A stretch of DNA of 32,257 nt from UBA3064 sp023258775. GTDB lineage: Bacteria; Pseudomonadota; Gammaproteobacteria; Burkholderiales; Burkholderiaceae_E. The notes under the pieces are model-generated. The model saw nothing but the letters and a program-made list of their open reading frames with translations. It had not been told where the DNA came from and ran no database searches. Location: assembly GCA_044355655.1 (NCBI GenBank), contig JBIKXS010000037.1, forward strand, positions 1 through 32,257. The letters are read 5' to 3'. How positions within the stretch are numbered: the first letter of the stretch is position 1; the number at the start of each line of letters is the position of its first letter. A program made the translations under genes and the position numbers. Below, in pieces: positions 1 to 7,933 of this stretch.

Positions 1-422
1 CCTTGGCGATCGCGGGTGTTACCGTTTGCACATTGCGAGGGTTGGCGAAAGATGCTGCAACGACCTGAAGCTTCGTCCCAGCGCAGCATGCGATTGTTGG
101 GAATATCAGACCAGATCAAGCTTCCCATGTCGCCAAACCAAACAGGGCCTTCGGCCCATCGCATCCCACTCACCAGGCGCTCGACCGATGCGGCATTCAC
201 GCGCAGCTTCGCATGAGCTTGATCCAAGATTGAAAAGGCAGGGTCTGGATAGCGTGCCGCGAGGCTTATCGCGCGGTCGTCAAGGCTTGCGCTTGGCGCT
301 GGGTAGCTGTTCGAGCGGGCGCTTGCCGGTGGGGCGCTGTTCGATGGGGCGCTTAAGGATGGCAGTCGATTCGCTTGAGTGTACAAACTTTGCTGTTCGG
401 CTTGTTCAGGCTTGGGCTTCAT
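1..422 (-). CDS. SMP-30/gluconolactonase/LRE family protein, N-terminal part (gene runs off the left edge)
   Basis: The minus strand is open from an ATG at 422 to the window edge (140 complete codons, no stop). Residues 58-140 read like the start of an SMP-30/gluconolactonase beta-propeller: YPDPAFSILD, then RWAEGPVWFGD (89-99), IWSDIPNNRMLRWDE (103-117) and ANGNTRDRQ (132-140). In this family the Glu of the AEGPVW motif (E91 here) binds the catalytic metal, and members hydrolyse sugar lactones. Residues about 20-47 are a Ser/Ala/Pro-rich stretch encoded by a degenerate 30-bp repeat, so the true start could lie further in; no strong ribosome site precedes 422. The gene diverges from a sugar-acid dehydratase 59 bp away, which fits a lactonase acting just before the dehydratase. 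The family is clear; the substrate is inferred. Confidence 0.85.
   Translation of the reverse strand, partial: MKPKPEQAEQQSLYTQANRLPSLSAPSNSAPPASARSNSYPAPSASLDDRAISLAARYPDPAFSILDQAHAKLRVNAASVERLVSGMRWAEGPVWFGDMGSLIWSDIPNNRMLRWDEASGRCSIFRQPSQCANGNTRDRQ
306..354. repeat. 30-bp-period direct repeat in the N-terminal coding region of the SMP-30 gene
   Basis: Two 19-bp copies, at 306-324 and 336-354, differ at two positions and are spaced with a 30-bp period. A weaker third copy may lie near 362-377. On the minus strand they encode the Ser/Ala/Pro-rich segment with two S-N-S elements (residues about 23-40). This looks like a local tandem duplication in a linker. Confidence 0.6.
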
Positions 423-481
423 GTCTTAGACTCGGTAGTGAGCGATTGTTGCCAGCAAATAAAACCACGGATAAACACAGT
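423..481. promoter_or_regulatory. Divergent intergenic region between lactonase and dehydratase genes
   Basis: These 59 bp separate the two start codons, so both promoters must sit here or reach into the opposing coding sequence. An AT-rich run (about 459-475) lies close to the dehydratase start. A TTGCCA followed 17 bp later by TAAACA is present, but it would leave almost no leader before the ATG at 482, so I do not call it a promoter. Confidence 0.35.
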
Positions 482-2242
482 ATGAATCAATCAAAGCCGA
501 AACACGATGCCAGGGCTAGTACCCCTCGCGACGATCAGCCCGAGGGTTTGCATCGAGGCCTTGCACACTACGGCGATCGGGAGTTTTCGCTTTTTCTTCG
601 TAAGGCCTTTATCAAGGGTGCTGGCTATAGCGATGATGCGCTGAATCGACCGGTGATTGGCATCATCAACACGTCAAGCGGCTTTAACCCCTGTCACGGC
701 AATGCACCTCAGCTGATCGAGGCCATTAAGCGCGGCGTCATGCTCGAGGGTGGACTGCCTGTTGAGTTTCCAACGATTTCGGTCCATGAAAGTTTCTCGA
801 ATCCGACCTCGATGTATTTGCGTAATCTGATGTCGATCGATACCGAAGAGATGATTCGCGCCCAACCGATGGATGCGGTCGTCATGATCGGCGGTTGCGA
901 TAAAACCGTGCCTGCGCAATTGATGGGTGCATTATCGGCCGATGTGCCAGCCATTTCCTTAGTCACAGGCTCGATGCTAACCGGCTCGCATCGCGATCAA
1001 CGCGTCGGGGCATGTACCGATTGTCGTCGCTTCTGGGCCCGGTATCGCGCACAAGCCATTGACGAGCAAGAAATCCGTGCTGTGAATAATCAATTGGTGG
1101 CCAGCGTTGGGACCTGCTCGGTGATGGGAACAGCGAGCACCATGGCAATTCTTTGCGAGGTGCTTGGCATGATGGTCCCAGGCGGTGCTTCACCGCCTGC
1201 AGTGACCGCAGATCGGATCCGTGTTGCCGAACGCACCGGCCAAACAGCGATTCAAATTGCAAAAGAAGCACGTAAGCCTTCAAGCTTTTTATCGCAACAG
1301 TCTTTTGAAAATGCTTTGCGGGTTTTGCTTGCCATAGGTGGCTCGACAAATGGCTTGATTCATTTAACTGCAATCGCAGGCAGGCTAGGCATTGCGATTT
1401 CGCTTGAGCAACTCGACGCCATGGGTCGCGAAACCCCGGTGCTTATTGATTTGAAACCTTCTGGCGCGCATTACATGGAGGATTTTCACGCGGCCGGGGG
1501 GGTGCCCGTTCTCTTGCATGCCTTGAGACCTTTATTACATTTAGACGCTTTAACAGTCAGCGGAAAAACCCTTGGCGAAGTGCTCGACGATCATCTACAA
1601 CGTTATCCTTTGTTTAAGCAGTCGGTCATTCGCTCCATGGATCAAGCCATTTATCCCGAAGGTGGAATCGCTGTACTTAAAGGTAACTTAGCGCCAGCAG
1701 GTTGCATCATCAAGCAGTCTGCAGCCTCAGCACATCTTGTCGAGCACGAGGGTAGAGCCGTGGTTTTTGAAGGCTTAGAAGATCTTGCCCAACGCATTGA
1801 CGATCCTGATCTTGAGGTTGAAGCTGACGATATTCTTGTACTTAAACAGATTGGTCCAAAAGGTGCACCAGGTATGCCTGAGGCGGGAATGCTGCCGATC
1901 CCCAAAAAACTTGCAAAAGCGGGTGTTAAGGATATGGTGAGAATTTCGGATGGGCGTATGAGTGGTACAGCTTCTGGAACGATTATTTTGCATGTTTCGC
2001 CTGAGTCAGCTGTGGGCGGGCCACTTGCATGGGTCCAAACAGGCGATCGGATTCGATTAAGCCTTAGTCGGCGCGAATTGTCCTGGCTGGTTGATGAGGA
2101 AACACTCGCACAACGTATGAAAGAAAAGCCACTTCAAGAAGCTAAGGCCGACCGTGGTTATCGTCAACTGTTTTTGCGCGAGGTCTTGCAGGCTGAAATG
2201 GGGGTGGATTTTGACTTCTTAAGAAAAAAACCTAATCAATGA
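482..2242 (+). CDS. IlvD/Edd family dehydratase, probably acting on a sugar acid (aldonate)
   Basis: 586 residues from the ATG at 482, matching the usual 570-610 of IlvD/Edd Fe-S dehydratases. The three cluster cysteines are visible: C71 (FNPCHGNAP), C139 (GGCDKTVPAQLMGAL) and C212 (GTCSVMGTASTM). The last motif and the overall sequence resemble arabinonate/xylonate dehydratases more than the branched-chain enzyme IlvD. The expected reaction is dehydration of an aldonate to a 2-keto-3-deoxy acid. The divergent SMP-30 lactonase supports this role. The frame stays open upstream to position 26, but that stretch is antisense to the lactonase gene and shows no family similarity, so 482 is preferred even though its ribosome site (GGA about 10 nt upstream) is weak. 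The last 7 bp overlap the convergent acyl-CoA synthetase gene. Confidence 0.85.
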   Translation: MNQSKPKHDARASTPRDDQPEGLHRGLAHYGDREFSLFLRKAFIKGAGYSDDALNRPVIGIINTSSGFNPCHGNAPQLIEAIKRGVMLEGGLPVEFPTISVHESFSNPTSMYLRNLMSIDTEEMIRAQPMDAVVMIGGCDKTVPAQLMGALSADVPAISLVTGSMLTGSHRDQRVGACTDCRRFWARYRAQAIDEQEIRAVNNQLVASVGTCSVMGTASTMAILCEVLGMMVPGGASPPAVTADRIRVAERTGQTAIQIAKEARKPSSFLSQQSFENALRVLLAIGGSTNGLIHLTAIAGRLGIAISLEQLDAMGRETPVLIDLKPSGAHYMEDFHAAGGVPVLLHALRPLLHLDALTVSGKTLGEVLDDHLQRYPLFKQSVIRSMDQAIYPEGGIAVLKGNLAPAGCIIKQSAASAHLVEHEGRAVVFEGLEDLAQRIDDPDLEVEADDILVLKQIGPKGAPGMPEAGMLPIPKKLAKAGVKDMVRISDGRMSGTASGTIILHVSPESAVGGPLAWVQTGDRIRLSLSRRELSWLVDEETLAQRMKEKPLQEAKADRGYRQLFLREVLQAEMGVDFDFLRKKPNQ

Positions 2243-3939
2243 GCAGCAAATCGCTCACGTAGCATCGTCTTAATGATTTTTCCGTTGGCATTGCGCGGCA
2301 AGGTCTCAGGCTCAAAGCAAATCAAAACGGGTACCTTAAACGCAGCAAGTCGCTCGGCAACCCAAGCCTTGAGTGCTTCCTCGCTAACCGACAGGCCTGG
2401 TTTGCAGTGCACAATGGCCACCGGTTCTTCGCCAAGCACACGGTGTGGGCGTCCCACCACCGCTGCATCCATGATCGCGGGGTGCTCGTAAAGGGCACTT
2501 TCTACTTCGATACAGTAAATATTCTCACCACCGCGGATCAGGATGTCCTTTTTCCGATCAACGATGGTGCAAAAACCTTCGTCGTCAAGTTTTGCCAGGT
2601 CACCTGTTTTCACCCAACCGTCGACAAAGGTCTCAGCAGTGGCCTTGGGTTTGTTCCAATAAGCTTTCACCACATTAGGACCCTTGGCCCAGAGCTCGCC
2701 CACGCTACCAGTGGGTAGGGCATTGCCTTCATCGTCGCAGACTTTCAATTCGCAATTGGGTAGTGCTGGGCCGCAACTATCCGGGTGCGTTTCATAGTCT
2801 TCAGCGCTGTGATGTGTGCATGTCGCGGAGGTTTCGGTCATCCCCCAACCGGTTCCTGCAAGCGCGTGGGGCCATTGTCCACGAATTTGCCGAACAAGTT
2901 CTGCAGCGGCTGGCGCACCACCGTAGGAGACAAGTTCGAGCGACGATAAATCATAACGATGACGTTGCGGATGCTCGAGCAGTTGCCATGCGATCGTTGG
3001 TACGCCTCCTGCACCGGTGATCCGTTCACGCTCAATCAATTGCATGGCACGCTCGGCATCCCATTTGTGCATCATGACAATTTTTGTACCGACGAAAAGG
3101 GCAGGGCACAAAATTGCCTGGCATCCTGTCACATGGAAAAAGGGTACTGATAGCAGATTGGCGCGTTGTGGCGCATTTGGATCAGGCAAGGGAACCGCCT
3201 GACCGCGACGCAAAAAGTTGCGCGCCCCGAGATGGGCAGCTGACCACACCGAGTTAATGGTATTTCGATGAGTTCCTAGTGCGCCCTTCGGATGGCCTGT
3301 TGTACCGGAGGTATAAAAAATAGTAGCGTCATCGTCAGCATCAATAGGCTCATCAGGGCAGGGTAAATCTTCAAGACCCGCCCACGCCGATGTTGGCCCT
3401 AGGATGGCGTCGAGCCCAACGAAGAGGTGCTCAAGTGCGGGGAGTTGTTCACGCCAAGGCGCAATTCGATCATGTCGTTCGGCATCAACCATCAAAACAC
3501 GGGCGCCCGAGTCTTCCAACGCATAGTGCAACTCACGGCCAGTCCACCATGCATTCAAAGGGACCGAAATCGCACCGAGTAGTAGCGTTGCAAAAAAACT
3601 AACAGGCCACTGCGGGAGGTTGCGCATGGCAAGCGCCACACGATCGCCTCGTCCAACACCAAGCTGCTTTAAATGCCAAGCTAAGTGGATGCTCGCTTTT
3701 GAAAAGCTTTCAAAATCAACTCGTTCATCTTCATAGACAAGGAAAACTTTCTCGCCATGTTGCCTCCCATGTGAGAAAACTTCCCGAAGATTCTGCGGGG
3801 CATGCTTCCAGACCTTTAGTCGAACCCCGCGGATATCTTTTTCTTCGATCTCAAGCGGCATGCCAGGGGCAGTAAGCTGGCGATTGGCTTCGCTAAGCGA
3901 TATAGCAGGCCATGATGAATTGTTCGCTTTAGAGTCCAT
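2236..3939 (-). CDS. Acyl-CoA synthetase / AMP-dependent ligase (ANL superfamily)
   Basis: 567 residues, full length for the family. In order: N-terminal AMP-binding domain with the phosphate loop YTSGTTGHPKG (209-219), the GWGMTETSAT motif (364-373), the hinge and signature region TGDLAKLDDEG (445-455) followed by DRKKDILIRGGENIYCIEVE (461-480), and the C-terminal lysine in NANGK (K554). The enzyme should activate a carboxylic acid to acyl-AMP and then to the CoA thioester in the cytoplasm. The substrate cannot be read from the sequence; medium-chain or aromatic acids are possible. It is transcribed after the MoxR-like gene on the same strand, 65 bp downstream of it, and converges on the dehydratase with a 7-bp overlap. 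The region around its start is duplicated. No good ribosome site precedes the ATG. Confidence 0.88.
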   Translation of the reverse strand: MDSKANNSSWPAISLSEANRQLTAPGMPLEIEEKDIRGVRLKVWKHAPQNLREVFSHGRQHGEKVFLVYEDERVDFESFSKASIHLAWHLKQLGVGRGDRVALAMRNLPQWPVSFFATLLLGAISVPLNAWWTGRELHYALEDSGARVLMVDAERHDRIAPWREQLPALEHLFVGLDAILGPTSAWAGLEDLPCPDEPIDADDDATIFYTSGTTGHPKGALGTHRNTINSVWSAAHLGARNFLRRGQAVPLPDPNAPQRANLLSVPFFHVTGCQAILCPALFVGTKIVMMHKWDAERAMQLIERERITGAGGVPTIAWQLLEHPQRHRYDLSSLELVSYGGAPAAAELVRQIRGQWPHALAGTGWGMTETSATCTHHSAEDYETHPDSCGPALPNCELKVCDDEGNALPTGSVGELWAKGPNVVKAYWNKPKATAETFVDGWVKTGDLAKLDDEGFCTIVDRKKDILIRGGENIYCIEVESALYEHPAIMDAAVVGRPHRVLGEEPVAIVHCKPGLSVSEEALKAWVAERLAAFKVPVLICFEPETLPRNANGKIIKTMLRERFAAH

Positions 3940-4000
3940 AATCGATATGGGCGGCTATGATGGATTGTTCGATATAGATTCGATCATCGAGATCGATCAA
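3911..4000. repeat. 45-bp imperfect tandem duplication spanning the acyl-CoA synthetase start
   Basis: The stretch beginning at 3911 recurs from 3956 at roughly 75% identity over about 40 bp (counted by eye). The inner copy contains the synthetase start codon. The outer copy carries a 10-codon minus-strand mini-ORF (3955-3987, MIESISNNPS then stop), a degenerate echo of the synthetase start MDSKANNSSW. It may be a relic of local duplication or may act as an upstream ORF. Confidence 0.5.
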
Positions 4001-4004
4001 TAAA

Positions 4005-4985
4005 TTATGGTGTTTGAACCGCTAGTAATGATGGCAGTGCTTCGCTAACCAGTGCGATATCGTCTTGGACCTTCAAAAGAAGTCCTAGAGTTCCCATGAC
4101 GAGCTCGGTATTCAAGCTTTGTGCGCCGAGCACTTGAAGGGCTCGAGCAAAGTCGATGGTTTCGGCAACGCCAGGTTTTTTAAACAAGTCCAAGCCGCGC
4201 AAGGCCTGAACCAAGGCAACAAGCTCGGTACGCAAGGCTGCGGGAATCCCCGGTACCTTGCGAGCAACAATTGCCGCTTCGCGTTGCGCATCTGGGAAAT
4301 CGACCCATTGATATAGGCAGCGACGTTTAACCGCATCGTGAAGCTCGCGCGTACGGTTAGAGGTGAGGATGACGAGCGGTGGGTGTTTGGCACGAATTGC
4401 GCCGAGTTCTGGAATTGACATTTGGAAGTCAGATAAAAGCTCTAGCAAATAGGCTTCGAAGGCTTCATCAGTACGGTCTAGTTCATCGATCAAAAGAATT
4501 GGGGCTTGGTCTTTTGCTTCGATCGCCTGCAGCAAGGGCCTGCGGAGCAAAAATCGCGGATCATATAGGTCGTTGACTTCCATGTCGCCTTGGCGACCGA
4601 TCGACTCCGCCATCCTGATCTCAAGCAATTGTCGAGCATGATCCCATTCGTAGGCTGCCTGCGATAGGTCCATGCCGTCGTAGCATTGCAGCCTGATAAG
4701 GGGTTTGCCGAGCCAGGCGGCGAGGACTTTTGCGATTTCAGTTTTCCCGGTGCCTGGCTCGCCTTCCAAAAGCAAGGGCTTGCCAAGTTGTAGCGCCAAA
4801 AAAAGAGCGGTTGCAAGCCGTCTGTCAGCAAGATAGTGCTGCGCTTGCAGGGCATTCAGTGTTTCGTCGATATCTTTAGGCATAGATGCCGGCGCAGATG
4901 AAGGCATTTTCTGTGTCATGTCCGGCTCCGTAGACGTGCCTAACGAGGTTGGGGGGTCCTTTCCTTCTCGGGCTCTTGATGTCAT
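4005..4985 (-). CDS. MoxR/CoxD-like AAA+ ATPase
   Basis: 326 residues from the ATG at 4985, which has GAGGA 4 nt upstream. The frame also has an ATG at 5015 without a ribosome site; the 10 extra residues show no family features. Walker A GEPGTGKT, Walker B LLIDELDR and the sensor motif ILTSNRTREL are present (residues 75-82, 164-171 and 206-215 from this start). The sequence fits the CoxD/MoxR branch, whose members assist maturation of metal sites; CoxD is required for the Cu-Mo site of CO dehydrogenase. Its divergent position next to the two hydroxylase subunits suggests it matures that enzyme. The N-terminal 35 residues are polar and variable. No von Willebrand (CoxE-like) partner gene is adjacent. 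Confidence 0.85.
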   Translation of the reverse strand: MTSRAREGKDPPTSLGTSTEPDMTQKMPSSAPASMPKDIDETLNALQAQHYLADRRLATALFLALQLGKPLLLEGEPGTGKTEIAKVLAAWLGKPLIRLQCYDGMDLSQAAYEWDHARQLLEIRMAESIGRQGDMEVNDLYDPRFLLRRPLLQAIEAKDQAPILLIDELDRTDEAFEAYLLELLSDFQMSIPELGAIRAKHPPLVILTSNRTRELHDAVKRRCLYQWVDFPDAQREAAIVARKVPGIPAALRTELVALVQALRGLDLFKKPGVAETIDFARALQVLGAQSLNTELVMGTLGLLLKVQDDIALVSEALPSLLAVQTP

Positions 4986-5105
4986 CGATTCCTCGGGTGC
5001 ATGGCAAAACGGCATTATGGACCGATCGTGGGGGTCATTCGCTGAATCGTCTTCAATGATCGGCTAGGATTGAAACAAGCAAGTCTCATAGAAAGGAAGC
5101 AAGTC
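4986..5105. promoter_or_regulatory. Divergent control region between MoxR-like ATPase and hydroxylase small subunit
   Basis: About 120 bp between divergent starts. A 6-bp inverted repeat CCGATC/GATCGG lies at 5022-5027 and 5058-5063, and a shorter ATTC-GCT-GAAT palindrome at 5037-5047. These could be operator half-sites, but no cognate regulator is encoded nearby and I cannot assign promoter boxes with confidence. Confidence 0.3.
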
Positions 5106-5582
5106 ATGCATCGCATCACCATCACTGTGAACGGTCAAGAACACCACTGCGAAGTCAGCCCCGAGCGTTTATTGGTGAGCTTATTGCGCGAACAACTCGG
5201 ATTAACCGGCACCCATGTCGGCTGTGATACCTCTCAGTGCGGTTGCTGCACGGTGTTGCTTGACGGTGTCTCGGTAAAAGCCTGTGCTGTGCTCGCGGTG
5301 CAGGCCGATGGCTGCTCGATCGACACGGTCGAAGGTCTTAGCAAAGATGGCGTTTTGCACCCGATTCAAGAGGCCTTTTCTGCCTGTCACGGTCTTCAAT
5401 GCGGGTTTTGCACCCCTGGGATGATGATGACGGCGGCATGCCTGCTGAGTACCAACCCCACACCGAGTGACGAAGAGATTGTTCATGCCATCGAGGGCAA
5501 TCTTTGCCGTTGCACAGGCTATGTGAACATTATCGAGTCGGTTCGCGAGGCTTCTCGCCTGATCGCCACTCAACAAGCTTAA
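5106..5582 (+). CDS. (2Fe-2S)-binding small subunit of a xanthine-oxidase-family molybdenum hydroxylase (CoxS/IorA-like)
   Basis: 158 residues from the ATG at 5106, preceded by AAGGA with good spacing. The frame is open upstream to 5070, but this start matches the family. Plant-type [2Fe-2S] cysteines are C40, C45, C48 and C60; the second cluster is held by C99/C102 (LQCGFCTPG) and C134/C136 (LCRCTG). The subunit passes electrons from the molybdenum centre to the acceptor. It is followed 14 bp later by the large subunit, a two-gene operon. The usual third gene, a FAD-binding medium subunit, is absent from the window, which is reminiscent of isoquinoline-oxidoreductase-type two-subunit enzymes. 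Confidence 0.93.
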   Translation: MHRITITVNGQEHHCEVSPERLLVSLLREQLGLTGTHVGCDTSQCGCCTVLLDGVSVKACAVLAVQADGCSIDTVEGLSKDGVLHPIQEAFSACHGLQCGFCTPGMMMTAACLLSTNPTPSDEEIVHAIEGNLCRCTGYVNIIESVREASRLIATQQA

Positions 5583-5596
5583 AACGGAGCATATCG

Positions 5597-7933
5597 ATGA
5601 ATACAGTCGTGGACCAAGGGCTTGCCGCAAGGTTTGGATCGGGAACATCCCTGCGCCGGATTGAAGACCGTAGTCTGGTGCAAGGCCAGGGCCTATTTGC
5701 AGGCGATGCCAGCATGACAGGCCAGACCTGGCTTAAGTTTTTGCGCTCTCCAATGCCTCATGCTGTGATCCGTTCAATTGACAGTGCGGCTGCCAAGGCA
5801 ATGCCAGGCGTGCTTGCGGTGATCACTGGGCAGGATTTGGTGGATGCTGGTGTAAAACCTATTCCCGGTGTTGCAGGTTTTAAGCGTCCCGACGGCACAC
5901 CCGCGGCCACGGCCGAACGACGTGGTTTGGCGTATCAGCGGGTTCGTTATGTTGGTGAAGCGCTTGCATGTGTGATTGCCGAAAGTCCGGAGCAGGCGGC
6001 AGCGGCCGTGCTTGCCATTGAGGTTGATTACGAGGCACTCGATGGTGTTTCAAATCCTCACGAGGCGATGAAAGAAGGTGCACCGGTCTTATGTGAGGCT
6101 GCACCCGACAATATTTCTGCGCGTGCCCGTTATGGTGATGCAGCTGCGGTTGATGCCGCCTTTGCCAAAGCTGCGCATGTGGTGAGTCTGAGTATTGAAA
6201 ACCAGCGACTCATTCCCGCCCCGATGGAGCCCCGCTCAACGCTGGCATGGTATGAGGCCGATACCGGTCGGATCACCATGCGTATGAGCACGCAAATGCC
6301 CGCTGGGGTTCGCAATAGTCTTTGTGATGCGGTACTTGGTCTTCCGCGTGACAAGGTGCGGATTTTGGCCACCGATGTGGGCGGGGGATTCGGCGGCAAG
6401 ACAGGGATTTATCCTGAAGACGTCGTATTAGCCCATGCTGCCCGTGTGCTAGGGCGCCCAGTAAAGTGGATTGCCGAGCGCAGTGAGGAGTTTTTATCGG
6501 CAACTCATGGTCGGGATATAGATACCTGCGCACAAATGGCCTTGAGTGAAGACGGCAAAGTGCTCGCACTCCGTGTTCATACGGTTGCGAATGTGGGCGC
6601 TTATGCGCTTGGTTCTGGCGTTGCGATTCAGGTCATGATCGGGCCCTGGGTACAAACCAGTATTTACGATATTCAAACCATCGATTTTCAATACACCGCG
6701 GTGATGACAAACACCACGCCAACCGGCCCTTATCGCGGCGCAGGTCGTCCCGAAGCCATATACATTATAGAGCGATTGATGGAGGCCGCAGCGCGCAAAG
6801 CAGGCATCGATGGTGCCGAACTTCGTCTGCGGAATATGGTTCAACCCGATCAATTTCCCTACAAAAACCCAATGGGGCAGGTCTACGATAGCGGCAATTT
6901 CCCATCGATGACCCGTCAGGCCTGCGCGCTTGCCGACTGGTCAGGATTTGAAACAAGGTATCAGCAATCGAAGCATCAAGGAAAATGGCGTGGTCGTGGT
7001 ATCGCCTCTTTTCTCGAGTGGACCGGTGGCAATGCGCTCGAGGAGACCGTACGAGTGACTGTTGCAGCTGACGGTTATATTGAAATTGTGTCGGCGACCA
7101 TGCCCATGGGGCAGGGTATTGCGACGACTTATGTACAACTTGCTGTCGATGCCTTCGGTGTGCCGGTTGAGAAGATTCGTATCGTCCAGGGTGACACCGA
7201 TCGCGCCGAAGGATTCGGGTCGGCTGGCTCGAGATCGTTGTTCACCGGCGGATCGGCGATTGAAGCCGCTGCGCATAAGGTGATCGATGAGGCCAAAGAA
7301 ATCGCAGCTGACGCTTTAGAAGTGGGGCAGCAGGATTTGGACTATGCCGAAGGACGCTTTCAGGTTGTCGGGACCGACCGCGGTATTGGCTTGTTTGAGG
7401 TGGCCGCTCGGAGCGACGCCGGACGAATTCAGCTCGATTCCACGACCAAGGTAGCTGCGCCTTCTTGGCCTAATGGATGCCATATTTGCGAAGTCGAGAT
7501 CGACCCAGACACTATGGAAGTGAGTCTGATCAGCTACTGCTCGATGAATGATGTGGGCCGTGTGGTCAATCCCATGATTGTCAGGGGTCAGCTCGATGGC
7601 GGTGCGGTTCAGGGCATAGGGCAGGCGCTCACCGAAGCCATGGTTTATGACGAAAGTGGTCAGCCGCTTTCTGCGAGCTTTTTGGACTACGCCATGCCGC
7701 GCGCAGATTTAATTGGGCGCTTCAAGACCGAAATGGACCAAAGCGTGCCTTGCAAAAGTAATCCGCTTGGCGTTAAGGGCGTGGGCGAGCTCGGTACGAT
7801 CGGCGCCACACCTGCGCTTGTCAATGCTGTTGCCGACGCGTTAGCTCGGGCGGGTCACAGTGAATCCGCCGATGCTTTGCAAATGCCACTGAGTGCTGCG
7901 CGCTTATGGCATTTGCTGCATGGCCAAGGCTAG
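5597..7933 (+). CDS. Molybdopterin-binding large subunit of a xanthine-oxidase-family hydroxylase (CoxL form-II-like)
   Basis: 778 residues from the ATG at 5597, with ACGGAG just upstream. The protein has the aldehyde oxidase/xanthine dehydrogenase a/b hammerhead domain (about 20-130) followed by the Mo-cofactor domains. GGGFGGK (from about 263) and PYRGAGR (378-384) line the cofactor site, and the catalytic Glu is E731 in GVKGVGE. True CO dehydrogenases carry AYxCSFR at the second site, whereas AYRGAGR marks form II enzymes whose CO role is doubtful. This one is therefore likely to hydroxylate an aldehyde or N-heteroaromatic substrate with water-derived oxygen. The 3' end overlaps the convergent histidine kinase gene by 30 bp. 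Family assignment is firm; the substrate is unknown. Confidence 0.92.
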   Translation: MNTVVDQGLAARFGSGTSLRRIEDRSLVQGQGLFAGDASMTGQTWLKFLRSPMPHAVIRSIDSAAAKAMPGVLAVITGQDLVDAGVKPIPGVAGFKRPDGTPAATAERRGLAYQRVRYVGEALACVIAESPEQAAAAVLAIEVDYEALDGVSNPHEAMKEGAPVLCEAAPDNISARARYGDAAAVDAAFAKAAHVVSLSIENQRLIPAPMEPRSTLAWYEADTGRITMRMSTQMPAGVRNSLCDAVLGLPRDKVRILATDVGGGFGGKTGIYPEDVVLAHAARVLGRPVKWIAERSEEFLSATHGRDIDTCAQMALSEDGKVLALRVHTVANVGAYALGSGVAIQVMIGPWVQTSIYDIQTIDFQYTAVMTNTTPTGPYRGAGRPEAIYIIERLMEAAARKAGIDGAELRLRNMVQPDQFPYKNPMGQVYDSGNFPSMTRQACALADWSGFETRYQQSKHQGKWRGRGIASFLEWTGGNALEETVRVTVAADGYIEIVSATMPMGQGIATTYVQLAVDAFGVPVEKIRIVQGDTDRAEGFGSAGSRSLFTGGSAIEAAAHKVIDEAKEIAADALEVGQQDLDYAEGRFQVVGTDRGIGLFEVAARSDAGRIQLDSTTKVAAPSWPNGCHICEVEIDPDTMEVSLISYCSMNDVGRVVNPMIVRGQLDGGAVQGIGQALTEAMVYDESGQPLSASFLDYAMPRADLIGRFKTEMDQSVPCKSNPLGVKGVGELGTIGATPALVNAVADALARAGHSESADALQMPLSAARLWHLLHGQG

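Noticed and set aside
26..481. In-frame upstream extension of the dehydratase gene
   Set aside because: It is antisense to the recognisable SMP-30 coding sequence, shows no family similarity, and would make the protein about 150 residues too long.
5597..7933. True aerobic CO dehydrogenase large subunit
   Set aside because: The AYxCSFR active-site loop is absent; PYRGAGR occupies that position.
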